In this document: positions 36,779 to 48,433 of the stretch, piece by piece
Numbering within the stretch: position 1 is the stretch's first letter
How the letters are laid out: each line of letters starts with the position of its first letter
Origin: Phyllostachys edulis
Lineage: Eukaryota > Streptophyta > Magnoliopsida > Poales > Poaceae
Length of the DNA stretch: 64,000 nt
Direction: 5' to 3'
Assembly (NCBI GenBank): GCA_036346405.1
Contig: CM070562.1
Location: forward strand, 99,102,284 to 99,166,283
The notes under the pieces: generated by a model
The model's input: only the letters and a program-made list of their open reading frames with translations
The model's database searches: none
What the model was told of the DNA's origin: nothing
Position numbers and translations under genes: made by a program

Positions 36779-39700
36779 TTGATGACAAATCCTTGATCAA
36801 TAACAATATTTGGATATAAATCATCATAAGATAGGAATTTAAGCTATTTAACTATATCCAAGCATGTCACTAAGCAATTTAAAGCTTCAAGCATTATGCA
36901 TATGAGAATGACATACATGAAAAGGTGAAAATACAAGAGAGAATCCAAATATGTTGCATTGATCATATAAATGTTCTCCCCCTTTTGGCATTAAACACCA
37001 AAAAAATCCAAAATAAATTCAAGCCAATATAAAGATGTTGCAAAAGAAAGAGCTTGGCAATTGAACTTATTTTATTTTGAGCATATAGCATTCTCCCCCT
37101 TTTGAGATCGCAAAACATGTCCACAAACTCCTCTTTTATGGCTGAAAAGAGTAAAACACTTGAAATGAGTTATATTGGAGTTTAACTATAGGAAATGATA
37201 TTTGGAACACATACTCATCCACTTGAAATTTTTCAATAAACATTTTATGAAAGACCAAGCTGATACCAATTGAAAAATATTCTCTCCCTTTTGGCATGAA
37301 ATCATAATGAGCATATGAAAGTGCATGGAAGCAAACTCCGAAAAATCTGAAATAAATCATGGAGCTAGCCCTTGAAGATACACACACTTTTAATTTTGTA
37401 AGGCTTAACCAAATGTCAACCATTTTGAAGTTGTGAAAATCACAAAGTTTCAGAAATCTGAAAATTTCAGGTTTTTCAGATTTTGACATTCCATTTAAGC
37501 TTCGAAAGATAGCTGAAAAATATGCTAAAACAGTCCCAATAAATCTGAGAAAATTTAGCATATAAGATCAACTATAGAGGACAAAAAGTCATCATTATAG
37601 CTTCCTCAAATTATGAACCAATTTAGAGATATAAAAATCTCAAATCAGCTCAAAACAATGCAAAATTCTGAAATTTCAGCATTTGGACAAAGAGAGAAAA
37701 AGTCAAAACTTTTTCAAATCAAGTCAAAAAGATTTGAAATTCTGCAGAAATTAACTTTATACTCCTAGGAATATTTTCCAAAAAGAATTTTCGAAAAAGG
37801 AGTCTCCATTTAAAAGATATGTCAAATTTTGCATTGAAGGCATGAATTTTGCTTAACGAGAGGAGAAAGGTAAAACCTTTTCAAACGAGGTCCAAATTCT
37901 TTGAAAATATCCAAATTTGAACTTTGGACTATTTAGAAAGTTTTCCAAAAAGAATTTTTGAAAAAAGAACTTTCTTTCAAAAGATATGGCAAAATGCACT
38001 TTGTAGGCAAATAGAGAGAATGATTTTGCATTAAGGGCTCAAAATGCAAACAACTTTGAATTCCGTGGAATTTTTCACTTCCTTGGCCTTGTATGAGTTA
38101 TAAATACTATTTCAAGCCAAGATACACAAAGAAATCCGGCTCAAATAGCGAAACTCACTATATGCAAGAACATGTCATTTTGGGTAAAAGCTGTTTTTTT
38201 TGGTGAACTTCAAAATGATATAACTTTTCAACGGTTGGTCTTTTGTAAAAACTTTGAACTAGAGAAATGTGTGAAATGACCAAACCTACGAGTTTGGTAT
38301 TGACAACTTTTTCAAAAACTCAATAGATTTTGATTTATGAAAATATGTCATTTAAATCAAAAACAAGATCACACAAGATCATTTTGAGGCCAATTTTGAT
38401 ATTTTGTTTCTAAAATAGGAATTTTTACTTCAAAAGCATTGGAAAACATTTGAAATATATATTTAAGTACTCTTATCTAGTTTTTAACAAATTTGAACCT
38501 TTTAAGCAAATTTTTTTGACTTTTGACCAAAGAGGCTCTTTAAAAAGCTAAACTTGCATATCATTAACAATGTCACTCCAAGAATACCAAATGAAGCAAA
38601 TGAGAATGAAAAACATGCATTCACAAGATCCGTAACCATTTTGAACAAAATGCAAATTAGTTTTCCCATATAAGAGTTTACCCATTTTAAACAAAGACTA
38701 AAACGTTTTTCATTTTTGCTAAGAAAAACTCCTTTTAGGAAAAGCTCCCCTTTACACAAAGGTTGCTCTTGAAGATACTCATTTGACACACAAAAGTTTT
38801 CTTCGTCCAATCTTTTTTTTGCTTTTGATACACAAAAGCTTTCTTCATCCAGTCCATATCTCCCTCTTTGTCATCTCTTTGAAATATATCCATTCAAAAT
38901 TCATAATGACTTCATCCTCTTCCATTTGATCCTTAATTTGCATCCAAAATCTCTCTCTTTGATATTAAGCACAAAAACATTTTCCCCCGTTGTCTTTATA
39001 TCTCTATGAAGATTATACTTGAAAGATAGTCTTTGAACTTCAGTTGTTGATACCATGAGTCGACGATACTTGTTGGTAATACATATAGATACCTCTTGTA
39101 AATAATACTCGTAGATACCACTTGTAAATCCACATGTTGATACCACTTGTAGAGAACATGCGTCGACAAGACTTGAAATCTCAAGGTGCTTGAACTTCTC
39201 TTGCAAAGATCTTTAAAGGGTGCATCCAAAGAGAAGAGAGAAATAGAGAATTCACTTGAGAGAAAAGATGATACCAAGAATAATTAATTCCCTTTGTAGA
39301 CATTTGGAGAGATACCACTTTTTTTAAAAAAAATATCATATATCGGAGGTATCAGAGAGAGCTTGGTTTGAAAAGATTTGATCGGCAAGGAATGAAATAG
39401 ATATCACTTGAAGGATATTACAAGAAGGGATAAGATGATATCATTTAAGAGAATACCACTTGTAAAAACAAGTAATATGAATCCCATGCCGAGGTCAAGG
39501 TGATCAAAAGGTGCTACCACTTGAATGATAAACATATCACAATGCGATCAAAATGACATATGGAGTCAACAAAGTATATGAGGGTAGCTTGCAAGGATAA
39601 CAAGGATCAACTTGACTTGAGGGAGGCAGCCAAAAAGGATTTAGAACTGAATTGAATCTTGCCGATGTCAAGATGATTATAAGAAGCTACTATTGAAAAG

Positions 39701-40978
39701 AATACCACTTGAATAATTGCATTTGCAATCAAGGACAAATAGTAGTGAGTAGCTTGCAAGGATTGCAATATACATCTTGACTTGAGGGAGCAAGGGAGTG
39801 GCTGCAAAGAATTGAAATCGACAAATATGATCAAATCAGCCAAAATCTCCAGGTTCGGTCAGACCGACGGCAGAGGGGCGGTCAGGACCTGCTCACCGCA
39901 ATGATCGGAATGAACATACGATCGCACCTAACTGAAACTGACAGGAATTTTAGATCTGAAAATGGGAGAAAAGATGGATTTGTTGTACATTGCTCCAAAT
40001 TGTCACACAAACATCCAAATAAAGATATTTGGAGCATTTCCAACTAATATAGACTTTAGAAATCCAACTTTCAAATAGTTTTTATAAATTAAGCTTTAGT
40101 TTTTGCAATTGAAATAGTATTTTCTATACATTTCACAAAAAGAGCCAAATTGAGCAAACAAAGATATTTTGAGCATCCAATTGTATGTATGAGTCATGAA
40201 TACCATTATGGACCTATTCATGTGAATAATTTTGGCTCATATGGCGAAACCCACTTAAGTGCTAGAAAGTGACCACTTAGGTCAAACTAGTATTTTGGAT
40301 GAGTTTCAAATTCAAATAACTTTTGATGAGTTGGTCTTTTGGAAATCTTTTGAATACTAAAAATGTTTAGAATAGCCAACTCTAGGATTTTCATTTTAGG
40401 ACAATTGTCAAATTCTTTTTAGAATAGATTTTACACAAAAATCTAGTTTTGGTCAAAAACATGATTCTAAGATCTAGAATTTTGGGTAGAAACTCATTTT
40501 CATTTAAAATATGTTTTTCTTGAACAAAAACCTTTGCAAAACCTTTGAAAAGCATTTTTATACATTTTGCAACTAGTTTTTCAAAGTATATACTACTAAT
40601 TTCAAAATTTTGACTTTTGGCTAAATGGCTCATTTTTTAAAAACATAACTAGCACTTAATTTATTTGGGCACATTTAGGGATGTGATATACATGATCATG
40701 ATTTAGTACTCCCCCTTAATGTGCCACTACTTTCTTGCTCAAGATTTCAACAATAAAGATTTAGCACAAGAGCAAGAACACCCTTTTATAAGACTTTCAT
40801 GAATGCAACCTACACAAGGTATAAAGGGCTAGATACTTCAATGTAAATACTTGTTACCGAGATAGCATTGGTTTATGATGTGAATTGATCTTCCTCAAGC
40901 TTGGCTACAATTTTGCATATGGTGGATTCCACCTCTTCATATATGAGCCAAACCTCCAATGCTTCTCCAAGTACCTAT
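36763..40978 (-). other. SIRE internal region with no coding capacity
   Basis: About 4.2 kb of AT-rich DNA between the gag stop codon and the 3' LTR, with many stops in all frames. It holds low-complexity AAAATTT-type sequence and scattered GATACCACTTG repeats (39050-39720). A short stretch at 39850-39910 (GGTCAGACCGAC) resembles LTR motifs. Nothing resembling pol domains is visible on either strand. Confidence 0.7.
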
Positions 40979-42514
40979 TTAATCATTTAAGCGCATTTTG
41001 ATACCCAATACTTGGTTGGGTCCTTGAATGTTAGTCACAATACTTTTGGGCACCCAAATGGCCCTAGCATTAGTTTTATGTAAACTAACATTCCTAGCAA
41101 ACACATTGCCATTTCTATCCTTCCTAAGCAAATAATCATTATTATAAATAAAAGGCTTAGGAGTGATACCTTTAGGACATTCCTTACTAAAATGTCCTTT
41201 TCCCAAGCAATTGTAGCAAGTAGGGCTTTTGCTTCCCCTTGATGTCTTCTTGTCTTGCTCAATTCCGGTTTGCCTCTTCTTTGAATGTCTTGACTTGACA
41301 TCCTTTTGATTTGGGCACACCGAGGCAATGTGACCATTCTTTTTGCATCCAAAGCACTTGATATTGTTGAATTGTTTTCCTCTTTGCTTTGGGTTGCTTT
41401 TCACCTTCTTCTTGGTGGTGAAACCAACTCCTCCCTTGTCAATTTTCTTGTTTGGGCATATGGAGGCGAGGTGACCCTTTTTATGGCAATCAAAGCACTT
41501 GACATTCTTTGTGTGTCTTGCATTGTGCCTTGTCTTGCTATTTTCCCTTTTCTTGGGAGTGAAGCCAATACCACTCTTATCTTGCAAGCATACTTGCTTG
41601 CTCAATATCTCATCGAGAGTGGCCTTCCCTTTGTAGCTTCTTTCCAAGTCAATTGTCAATTTCTTGACTTGGTCCTTGAGCTCTTTATTTTCTTCTACAA
41701 GATTAGTCTCACAAGACATAGAAGAAATAGAAGCATCTAATTTTGAGCAACAAGGTTCATCTAGTAAATCATCACAAGAAGTGGATATATTGATTTTAGA
41801 TGAATTGCATGAAATAGGAGCTATGCATGGCATATCATCTAATAAATCACATGTTATTCCTATATCCACTTTAGAGCTAGTATAATTTTTAAGAAGGAGG
41901 TTTTCATGTTCATTCTTTATAACATCATAATTATTTTGAAGCAAATTAAATTCTTTCTTCAAAGCTTTGAATTTTGAAACCTCCTTTCCCATAAAAATAT
42001 TTTGCTCTTCTAGCATATCAATCAACTCATCATATGAAGGCTCATCATTATCATCATCATCATTTACCTTCTTTTTACCTTTTGCCATAAAGCAATGAGG
42101 CGATGTTGATGGAGTTGAGGATTCATCATCGTCGGAGCTAGAGGTTGAGCATTCTTCTCCCGACGTCCATTCTTCTATGCAATCATCACTAGTGGAAGTG
42201 GACCTTTCATAATATTCTTGAAGATGGGTCCACATCTCATGAACATTCTTGAGATCGCATATGGTATCAAACACATCTACACTCAAAGCACTAAATAAGG
42301 CGTTAATTGCTTGAGCGTTGAGATGTAAGCATTTCTCTTCCTCTTTTGTTGGAGCAAATTGATCCAATGGAGGAGAAAAGCCAACATCTACAATCCGCCA
42401 TATATTTAGGCCCATGGCCTTAAAATAACATTACATGCGGATTTTCCAATGAGCATAATTTGTGCCAACAAATAGAGGTGCTTCACCAAGGTGCACTGAA
42501 TCTCTAGTCGCCAT
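40979..42514 (-). pseudogene. SIRE-type Copia gag with three CCHC zinc knuckles, one nonsense codon
   Basis: The best start is the ATG at 42514, giving MATRDSVHLGEAPLFVGTNY and AHWKIRM, then a TAA at 42431-42433 exactly where the family continues. The frame stays open afterwards (478 codons from an internal Met at 42415) to the stop at 40979. Features in order are the gag core (FDTICDLKNVHEMWTHLQEY), an acidic serine-rich linker, a coiled coil (about residues 150-190 of the long frame) and three CX2CX4HX4C knuckles (CFDCHKKGHLASIC, CFGCKKNGHIASVC, CYNCLGKGHFSKEC) in a lysine-rich tail. Gag packages the RNA. The single TAA may be a real lesion or a sequencing error. Confidence 0.88.
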
Positions 42515-42554
42515 CCTTTACTCTCTAGACGGTTAAGTCTAATAAATGAGAGAC

Positions 42555-42568
42555 CAAGCTCGATACCA
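42555..42568 (-). promoter_or_regulatory. Primer-binding site (initiator tRNA-Met type)
   Basis: Two bases past the 5' LTR the minus strand reads TGGTATCGAGC. It matches the usual TGGTATCAGAGC complement of the initiator Met tRNA except for one missing base. It fixes the minus orientation of the element. Confidence 0.8.
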
Positions 42569-42570
42569 CT

Positions 42571-45500
42571 TGTAAGATCGAGGAGGCCGACTAGAGGGGG
42601 TGAATAGGCGTTTAAAACTTCTTTGGCTAAAACCGATTTCTAATGCGAAGCTAATACAAATACGGTTTTGCACAATTAAAGCCTAAATCAACTAGGTTCA
42701 CCTAAGTGCACCAACAATACAAGTCTAATGATAAGAGTAACAATTAAGCATATGACTTGTAATCAATTCAATTAGCAATATGAATAGCACAAAACAAGCA
42801 AGCATTCATACACAATAAATAAGCAATTTAATACAAGGAATATAAATTGCAATATGTAAATCACAAGAATGCAAACCACAATTGACACGGCGATGTTTTA
42901 CCGTGGTGATCGGAGACTTGCTTGGTCTCCCTAATCCACGTTGAGGTAAGCCCAAACTAATTGGACCGGCTCCACGAATTAAGCCAAACACCTCGATTCC
43001 ACTAGTGGTAGCTCTTTCCGCTCCGGATAGGTGAGCTCCAACCTTCACAACACGCCGGGTCTTCTCACAAGCTTCTTGAGAAGATCACCGGTCCACGACG
43101 CCCACGCCGCCTAGGTGTCGGCAAACACCAAGAGTAATAAGCCAAGCCTCTTGCTTGACTCTCACCACGCAACGAATGCACAAGCTCAAGTGGATCTGAA
43201 ATCCACCTCTAGATGCAACACATGCAACTAGAGACCTCTCTCCTTGCTCACAAGGTGCAACACATGCACAATGGAGAGGAGAACCTCACACTAGCTCAAG
43301 AGAGTGAAATGGGATGCCAAAGGTTGCCCTCCAACCGGCCAAGGTGAGTATTTATAGCCCACACACAAAAACTAGCTATTGGAGGAGAATCTGCTGAAAA
43401 TCGGGAAACCGGTCGGCCCATGAGCATAGGGGGTCGGCCAGGCCCCTGATTACAAAGGCAACGGCTATAAAAGTAGCCGTTAGATGCAATTTCGGTCGGT
43501 CCGCCCTCACAGGTCCGGATCGACCGGACCTGCCATCCGGCCTTCCGGCGCAAGAAAAACCGAAAAATACGCCCTCGAAAATGTTGACCGGCCTTACAAG
43601 GGCGGTCGGTCCCCTGAGCATGTGGGCGGTCATCCGCCCTGAATTTCAGACAGAGACACTCGAAAACGGTCATAACTTTTGACTCCGATGTCGGAATTGA
43701 GTGATCTTGGACTCTATGGAAAGCTTATTCAGAGGGCTACACAACCCACCTATTTGATTTGATCTCAAACACATTTTATCAAATCAAAAGCACAACTCAA
43801 AGAGCCACTACCATGGTCTAAGTCCAAAGTATTAGCAACAAGCAATCTTAGACCATGCCAAGGGAAAATGCATGAAACCCAACAATTTGCAAAACACATT
43901 TGCAAACTTAGATCATGCCACAAAGAGTAGGTACATGGACTTCAACCATTTGCAAAACACATTTGCAAAGTATAGTCACATGCTACAAGGATTAAATGCA
44001 TGAGCCTCGGCTATTTGCAAAACACATTCGCAAATAATAGCATCATGCCACGAAGAGCTAAAGCAAGCAAGATTGAGCAATCAACACATGATGAGACTCA
44101 AGCTACTAGACAAGATCCTCTTAATAGTACGGCAAACCTATACTAGCAATCCGGTCTCCCAACCAAACACCGAGACCGTAAAAGACTAGGAACACATCTT
44201 TAGCCCTAGCTAGTCATACCTTTACCTTGAGCCACCACTTGAAGCTTGATGACGCACATCCTCACTTCAAGTCCGGGTTCTTGACTTGAATGCTCATCAA
44301 CACATGATGAGTTCTTCACTTGACCTTTATCAACACATGATGAAGCTTCGCTTCGGGATCTTGACTTGACGCTCATCAACACATGATGACATCCTCCATC
44401 CCGAAGTCTTGATATGCATCAACACATGATGCACCCTTTACTTGACTTCCATCAACATATGATGGGTCTTCTTTTGACTTGATGATCAACTCATGATCAT
44501 CTCCTCTTCTTGAACTTGACACACATCAACACATGATGAAGCTTCGCTTCGGGATCTTGACTTGACGCTCATCAACACATGATGACATCCTCCATCCCGA
44601 AGTCTTGATATGCATCAACACATGATGCACCTTTACTTGACTTCCATCAACACATGATGGGTCTTCTTTTGACTTGATGATCAACTCATGATCAACTCCT
44701 CTTCTTGAACTTGATACACATCAACACATGATGCATCCTTTACTCCAAGCTCTTCAATATCATCAACACATGATGTTTTTCTTCACTTCGGTAACTTGAC
44801 TTGAACATCATCAACACATGATAATTTCCTTCATCCCGAGTCTTGACTTGATGACAATCAACTCATGATGTCATCCAAAGTCTCCATCCTCATGGAACAC
44901 AACCTATTCATCCAACTCATGGAAAATGTTAGTTCCACAATGTGATTGTCATTAATTATCACAACATACCATTAACTCATAATGGTGGGACAAGATACCA
45001 CAATCTTTCCCTCTTTGGTAATTGATGACAACCACTTCAATTACAAATAATTGAATGTAGATTGGTATGAGTATATATGAACTACACAAGTTGTATATAC
45101 TCAAAGGATATATGAGCATGTATGAGCTACACAAGTCTCATATATTCATATGAATATATTAACTACACAAGTTATATATACTCAAGGATATGTTTCAAAG
45201 TAAAGATCCTTAATATATGTGGAAACGGGAATATGGATCAATACTAATGAAACCACAAAACATAGTGTGAACTCCCCCTAAATGTGTGCATACACAAATG
45301 TGTAATAAGAACATATGCACATATTCAAGTTAGACTTTTGGTGGAATTCATCCTATATTTTGGATCTGAGGAATGCAACAATATATAGAAATATAATGTA
45401 GAATGCATACCTCTTGATTTTCACCTTTATATCCAATTTGAGACTAAGCAATAGGTATATCAATAAACATGTTAGTCTCACAATTAGATTTATCAAAAAT

Positions 45501-45646
45501 GAATGCATACCTGTTTGGATTTTTCCTTTTATATCCAAGCTAGGACTAAACAACAGATATATCAATAAGAGTGTTAGTCTCAAAAATAGATTTGTCATTA
45601 ATAACCAAAACTCCATTAACACATAATGGCGGGTCTAGATTCTTCA
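42571..45646 (-). repeat. 5' LTR of the SIRE-like element
   Basis: A 3076-bp LTR, the partner of 33659-36762. It holds its own copy of the CATCAACACATGATG array and is followed on the plus strand by the TCGTG duplication. Confidence 0.93.
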
Positions 45647-46081
45647 TCGTGGTCGACCCACCACGACATGAGGCTGCGACGTCCGACACGTATCCTACCC
45701 AGCCGGACTCCGCTTTCCACCTCTCGGTACGTATTGAATTGTCCTTAATTCATATTTATCTTGCCAGCTTTATGTTTCCAACTTGTGCAGACGGATCTAC
45801 ACCAGGAGATTCTCGAGGTAGCGACCACCATGCAGAGGACGCAGGGGGACACAAGAGGGCTTGTGCAGCAGATCATCGACGCGGCGAGACGAGGCATCCA
45901 GATTGCGACTTGTCGCACGTCGAGGGATGCGGTGGACCGACCAGTGCGGGGACGAGGGGTCACGTCGGGACGAGGTGGTTCACGTCCACGGCTCTGCCGG
46001 ACGTGGCGGCGGTCATCGTGGCACCAGGTGGGAGCAAAGATCGACAGGCTCATCGGGCACGCCGCCGCCACACGTGTATGA

Positions 46082-46899
46082 CCACCTTGCTTGCTTGCGG
46101 AACGTAATGCTTGTTTCTTTCGAACCCGATAGTTACTAACGGCAATATTCTCTATCGTGTCCCGAGCTCCACTATCACATGGGCGAGTGTACGCGAGTCG
46201 TTGGCGATATCTCCGGGAAAGCGGTATGACCACCTTGGGATGATTATGTTTTTTTTCGTGTTTTCGGCATGATTACGCTTTGTAACATAATACTTCACAG
46301 AACGCCTTGGGAGGATGGTTCATTTCCTGACGACGACCCAAACCTATCGGTACCCATCGATTTCTTCTTTGATGACTGCGTGGACGCCTGCTCAACTTGG
46401 AGGCTTCTTAGTCGCAAAGTGCTCCGCCACCCACACAACCGACACAGAGGAGGAGGCCCTCGCGACACCACCTCGGACTACTCGTCTCTTCGGCGGTCAT
46501 CCCGCCTGAACCTCTCACATACTCTGACCGTCACAGCAGAGACCAGGCGACACGTGAGTGTGCCCCAAGAGGGCCGCCAGAGATATTTGGTCCTTCAAAT
46601 ATCACCATACCATGTAAATATTAATATATGAACAACTCTTATTATGTTAGTCTCATGTTTCAAATCTCTTTTAGTACCATATTTCAGATTCCATTCTTCC
46701 GTGTTATTCGTGATCATCGTAATATCACTTAGCCTCGTATTTACGAATAATTAATATCTCAAACGCCCTCGTAAAATTCTACAGAAATTCACTGCAGTAG
46801 GACAACATACGATCATTATAAATTGTTATTACGAGATTAATAGATTTTGTACCGTTAAAATTTGATAAAAATCATAAGTACGTAAAGTGGACTTGCAAA
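46082..46899 (+). other. MULE 3' part, no confident gene
   Basis: This stretch lies downstream of the last recognisable PMD exon. A 120-codon open frame at 46269-46631 starts near a splice acceptor-like TTCACAG (46296-46302) and may be a last exon in another frame. I do not recognise it. The rest is AT-rich. Confidence 0.35.
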
Positions 46900-47162
46900 T
46901 TAGGGTTGGAGAGGAACCTGTCGCTGTTTCAACTGGCGACAGAAACCTATCGCCATTGAAATGGCGACAGAACCTATCGCCATTTCAATGGCGATAGTAG
47001 TCGACCAATGATAGAGGCGGCCAGGTTCCTATCGTCATTGAAATGGCGATAGGTTCTCGCCGCCATTTCAATCTGGCATGTAAACTCATTTCTGTAATTT
47101 TTTGAGGCGATTATATATTTTTTGTAATTTTGTTTTTAAAAAATATTATTAAAAAAAAATTC
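46900..47162. repeat. MULE right terminal inverted repeat
   Basis: Palindromic CTATCGCCATTTCAATGGCG-type units, followed by the A/T-rich terminus ending AAAAAAAAATTC, inverted relative to 30933-31205. Confidence 0.85.
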
Positions 47163-47172
47163 AGGCATCAAG

Positions 47173-47480
47173 AGCGGATCCTGAATTGGACCAATCGCGG
47201 ATTGCACGGCCCAAAATGTGAGGATTGGCAGTTATGTACAAAGCCCAAAAGCGGCCTAAACACTGATTACATTAACAAGCTAGGGTTTTGATTGGCAATC
47301 AGGCCCAAAATGACAAGATTGTAAGGCCCAGCCTATTCGCATCTGAGGTTATTCCTTTTTGTCTTCCCTCTTGCCGATATGTACCGCGGAGAGAAACCCT
47401 AGCCGCAAACCTCAGAACCCTAGCCGCCAGAGACCGACCACCCATCCGGCCATCCCCCAACTCCCCCGATTTATAGGATT
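47173..47480 (+). promoter_or_regulatory. Promoter of a snoRNA host locus: site II and telo-box motifs
   Basis: GGCCCA-type site II motifs occur at about 47198, 47302 and 47322, with a related AGCCCA near 47242. Telo-box motifs are AAACCCTA (47394), GAACCCTAG (47416) and, inverted, CTAGGGTTTT (47281). In plants this pairing typifies promoters of ribosomal-protein and snoRNA genes. No long open frame follows. Instead three box C/D snoRNAs lie 0.5-0.95 kb downstream, which suggests a non-coding host transcript running to about 49.0 kb. Confidence 0.65.
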
Positions 47481-47979
47481 TCGTAGCCTAGTCCGCTATA
47501 TGCGTTCCTGCATTTGTTTGGTTCCAGCTATTGTTGCTTATTTTTCTTCAATCTGTGTTGCAAGAATGATTTTTTTGTTGGTTCACTTCGGGTGCGCTGA
47601 ATGGTTTGATGCTTTGGTTTTACTTGGTAGGAGTAGTTGTTAGGAAGCAAGGAGTACATACTTTTGTTTGATTAGCTATTATATGTTTTTACCGTTCTTG
47701 AATTTGATAGTTTTGCTATGGTTAACTCGCACCGTTAGCCCCCTGCTCTGTTGAGGTTGGGTTCAGGGAAAATTGCGAGAAAAGGGTATCTATTGGTGCA
47801 ACATTCATGGATTGGACAGGAGCTCTATACTTCTGTGGAAGTCAGCGATTTTCCTCAGAATCATTTCTTCTGTCCACATTGTGTCACCTTACTGTTGTTT
47901 CTTTCGGTGTTATAGTTTCCTTAATATTTAGGCTGTCTTTAGATCATTTTGTCGAGGCCAGTTCTCTTACATTTGTTCA

Positions 47980-48062
47980 GAAGCGAAATGAGGAGGCGAA
48001 AACGTCTGAAAATTTTGTTGTGGATAACACAGACATGGTCTTCAAAGTTCTCTGATCGCTTC
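47980..48062 (+). ncRNA. Box C/D snoRNA copy 1 (25S rRNA guide)
   Basis: A terminal stem GAAGCGA/TCGCTTC encloses a C box AATGAGGA (one change from RUGAUGA) and a D box CTGA at 48052-48055. An internal D' CTGA (48006) and a C'-like TGTGGATA are also present. The bases before D, GGTCTTCAAAGTTCT, are complementary to the conserved large-subunit rRNA segment AGAACUUUGAAG(G/A)CC. Counting five bases up from D points to the C in AGAAC, which from memory is the site yeast snR76 modifies (Cm2197). Length is 83 nt. Confidence 0.8.
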
Positions 48063-48130
48063 ATCTTTAAATCTTTCATGTGTAGCTAGTTGTAATTCTT
48101 TACCTGAGGTTCAAGAACCAAAATAGTTGC

Positions 48131-48215
48131 AAAGCAAAATGAGGAAACTATACCATCTGAAAGTTTAGTACTGTGGATAGTATATAGATGGTCTTCAAAG
48201 TTCTCTGATTGCTTC
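48131..48215 (+). ncRNA. Box C/D snoRNA copy 2
   Basis: The stem AAGCAA/TTGCTT encloses C box AATGAGGA, D' CTGA, C'-like TGTGGATA and D box CTGA at 48205-48208. The 21-base stretch up to and including the D box is identical to copy 1, so it should guide the same rRNA site. The segment upstream of D' differs from copy 1. Confidence 0.78.
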
Positions 48216-48345
48216 CTGTACTACACTCTCTTATCCACTTGATGCATATCTAGGTCCATGTTTGTATGCTTTTTTCCCTTTTTAGGCTGTACCTTACAAT
48301 GTTCTTAATTATGCTCGAGTCAAAATTGCAGTGTTTTAAGATGTC

Positions 48346-48433
48346 GAGAAACAAAATGAGGAGGTCATATGATCTGAAGTATCTGATGTTGATACATCCA
48401 TTCATGGTCTTCAAAGTTCTCTGATTGTTTCTC
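48346..48433 (+). ncRNA. Box C/D snoRNA copy 3
   Basis: The stem GAGAAACA/TGTTTCTC (eight perfect pairs) encloses C box AATGAGGA, D' CTGA, C'-like GTTGATA and D box CTGA at 48421-48424. The D-box guide is the same as in copies 1 and 2, with another divergent D' half. Confidence 0.8.

Larger units (their letters stand above)
33659..45646 (-). mobile_element. SIRE-like Copia retrotransposon with gag but no pol
   Basis: A full-length structure on the minus strand. The 5' LTR is 42571-45646, then come a primer-binding site next to it, gag, about 4.2 kb without coding, a polypurine tract and the 3' LTR at 33659-36762. TCGTG flanks both sides (33654-33658 and 45647-45651). The LTRs (about 3.1 kb) begin TGAAGAATCTAGACCC and end GATCTTACA on the sense strand. 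There is no trace of protease, integrase, RT or RNase H. This matches the non-autonomous class of LTR elements that keep only gag (TR-GAG type) and borrow enzymes from a relative. It inserted into the PMD gene of the MULE. Confidence 0.92.
31923..46081 (+). pseudogene. Plant Mobile Domain (PMD) gene, interrupted by a retrotransposon
   Basis: Coding blocks are 31923-32090, 32175-32375, about 32640-33030, 33100-33348, 33470-33658 and, beyond the insertion, 45652-45730 and 45790-46081. The diagnostic PMD stretch is LTALVDRWRPETHTFHLPC then GEMTPT (about 32290-32360). Later conserved pieces are LFGWVMFRGPTA, RPTMGTFWCRRR, LSLLCTRDYEYW and the DYMDWYSSRTRLR end block. PMD proteins (MAIN, MAIL1 and transposon-borne relatives) occur in plant cells and as cargo of MULE and Gypsy elements. 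An in-frame stop lies at 32004-32006 and further frame changes follow. The SIRE insertion falls within a valine codon of the block VRVV, and the reading frame resumes with DPPRHEAATSD on the far side. Confidence 0.8.
30933..47162 (+). mobile_element. Mutator-like element carrying a Plant Mobile Domain gene; split by a SIRE insertion
   Basis: The termini are inverted copies. The left begins GAATTTTTTTTAAAATAATA and runs on through ATATATAATCGCC and AATTACAGAAATG, and the right end read inward gives the same order. A 10-bp direct repeat AGGCATCAAG flanks both ends (30923-30932 and 47163-47172), which fits the 8-11 bp duplications of Mutator-like elements. Without the nested retrotransposon the element is about 4.2 kb. 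It encodes a PMD protein remnant, and I see no MURA-type transposase, so it is non-autonomous. It lies between the U-box gene and the snoRNA locus. Confidence 0.85.
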
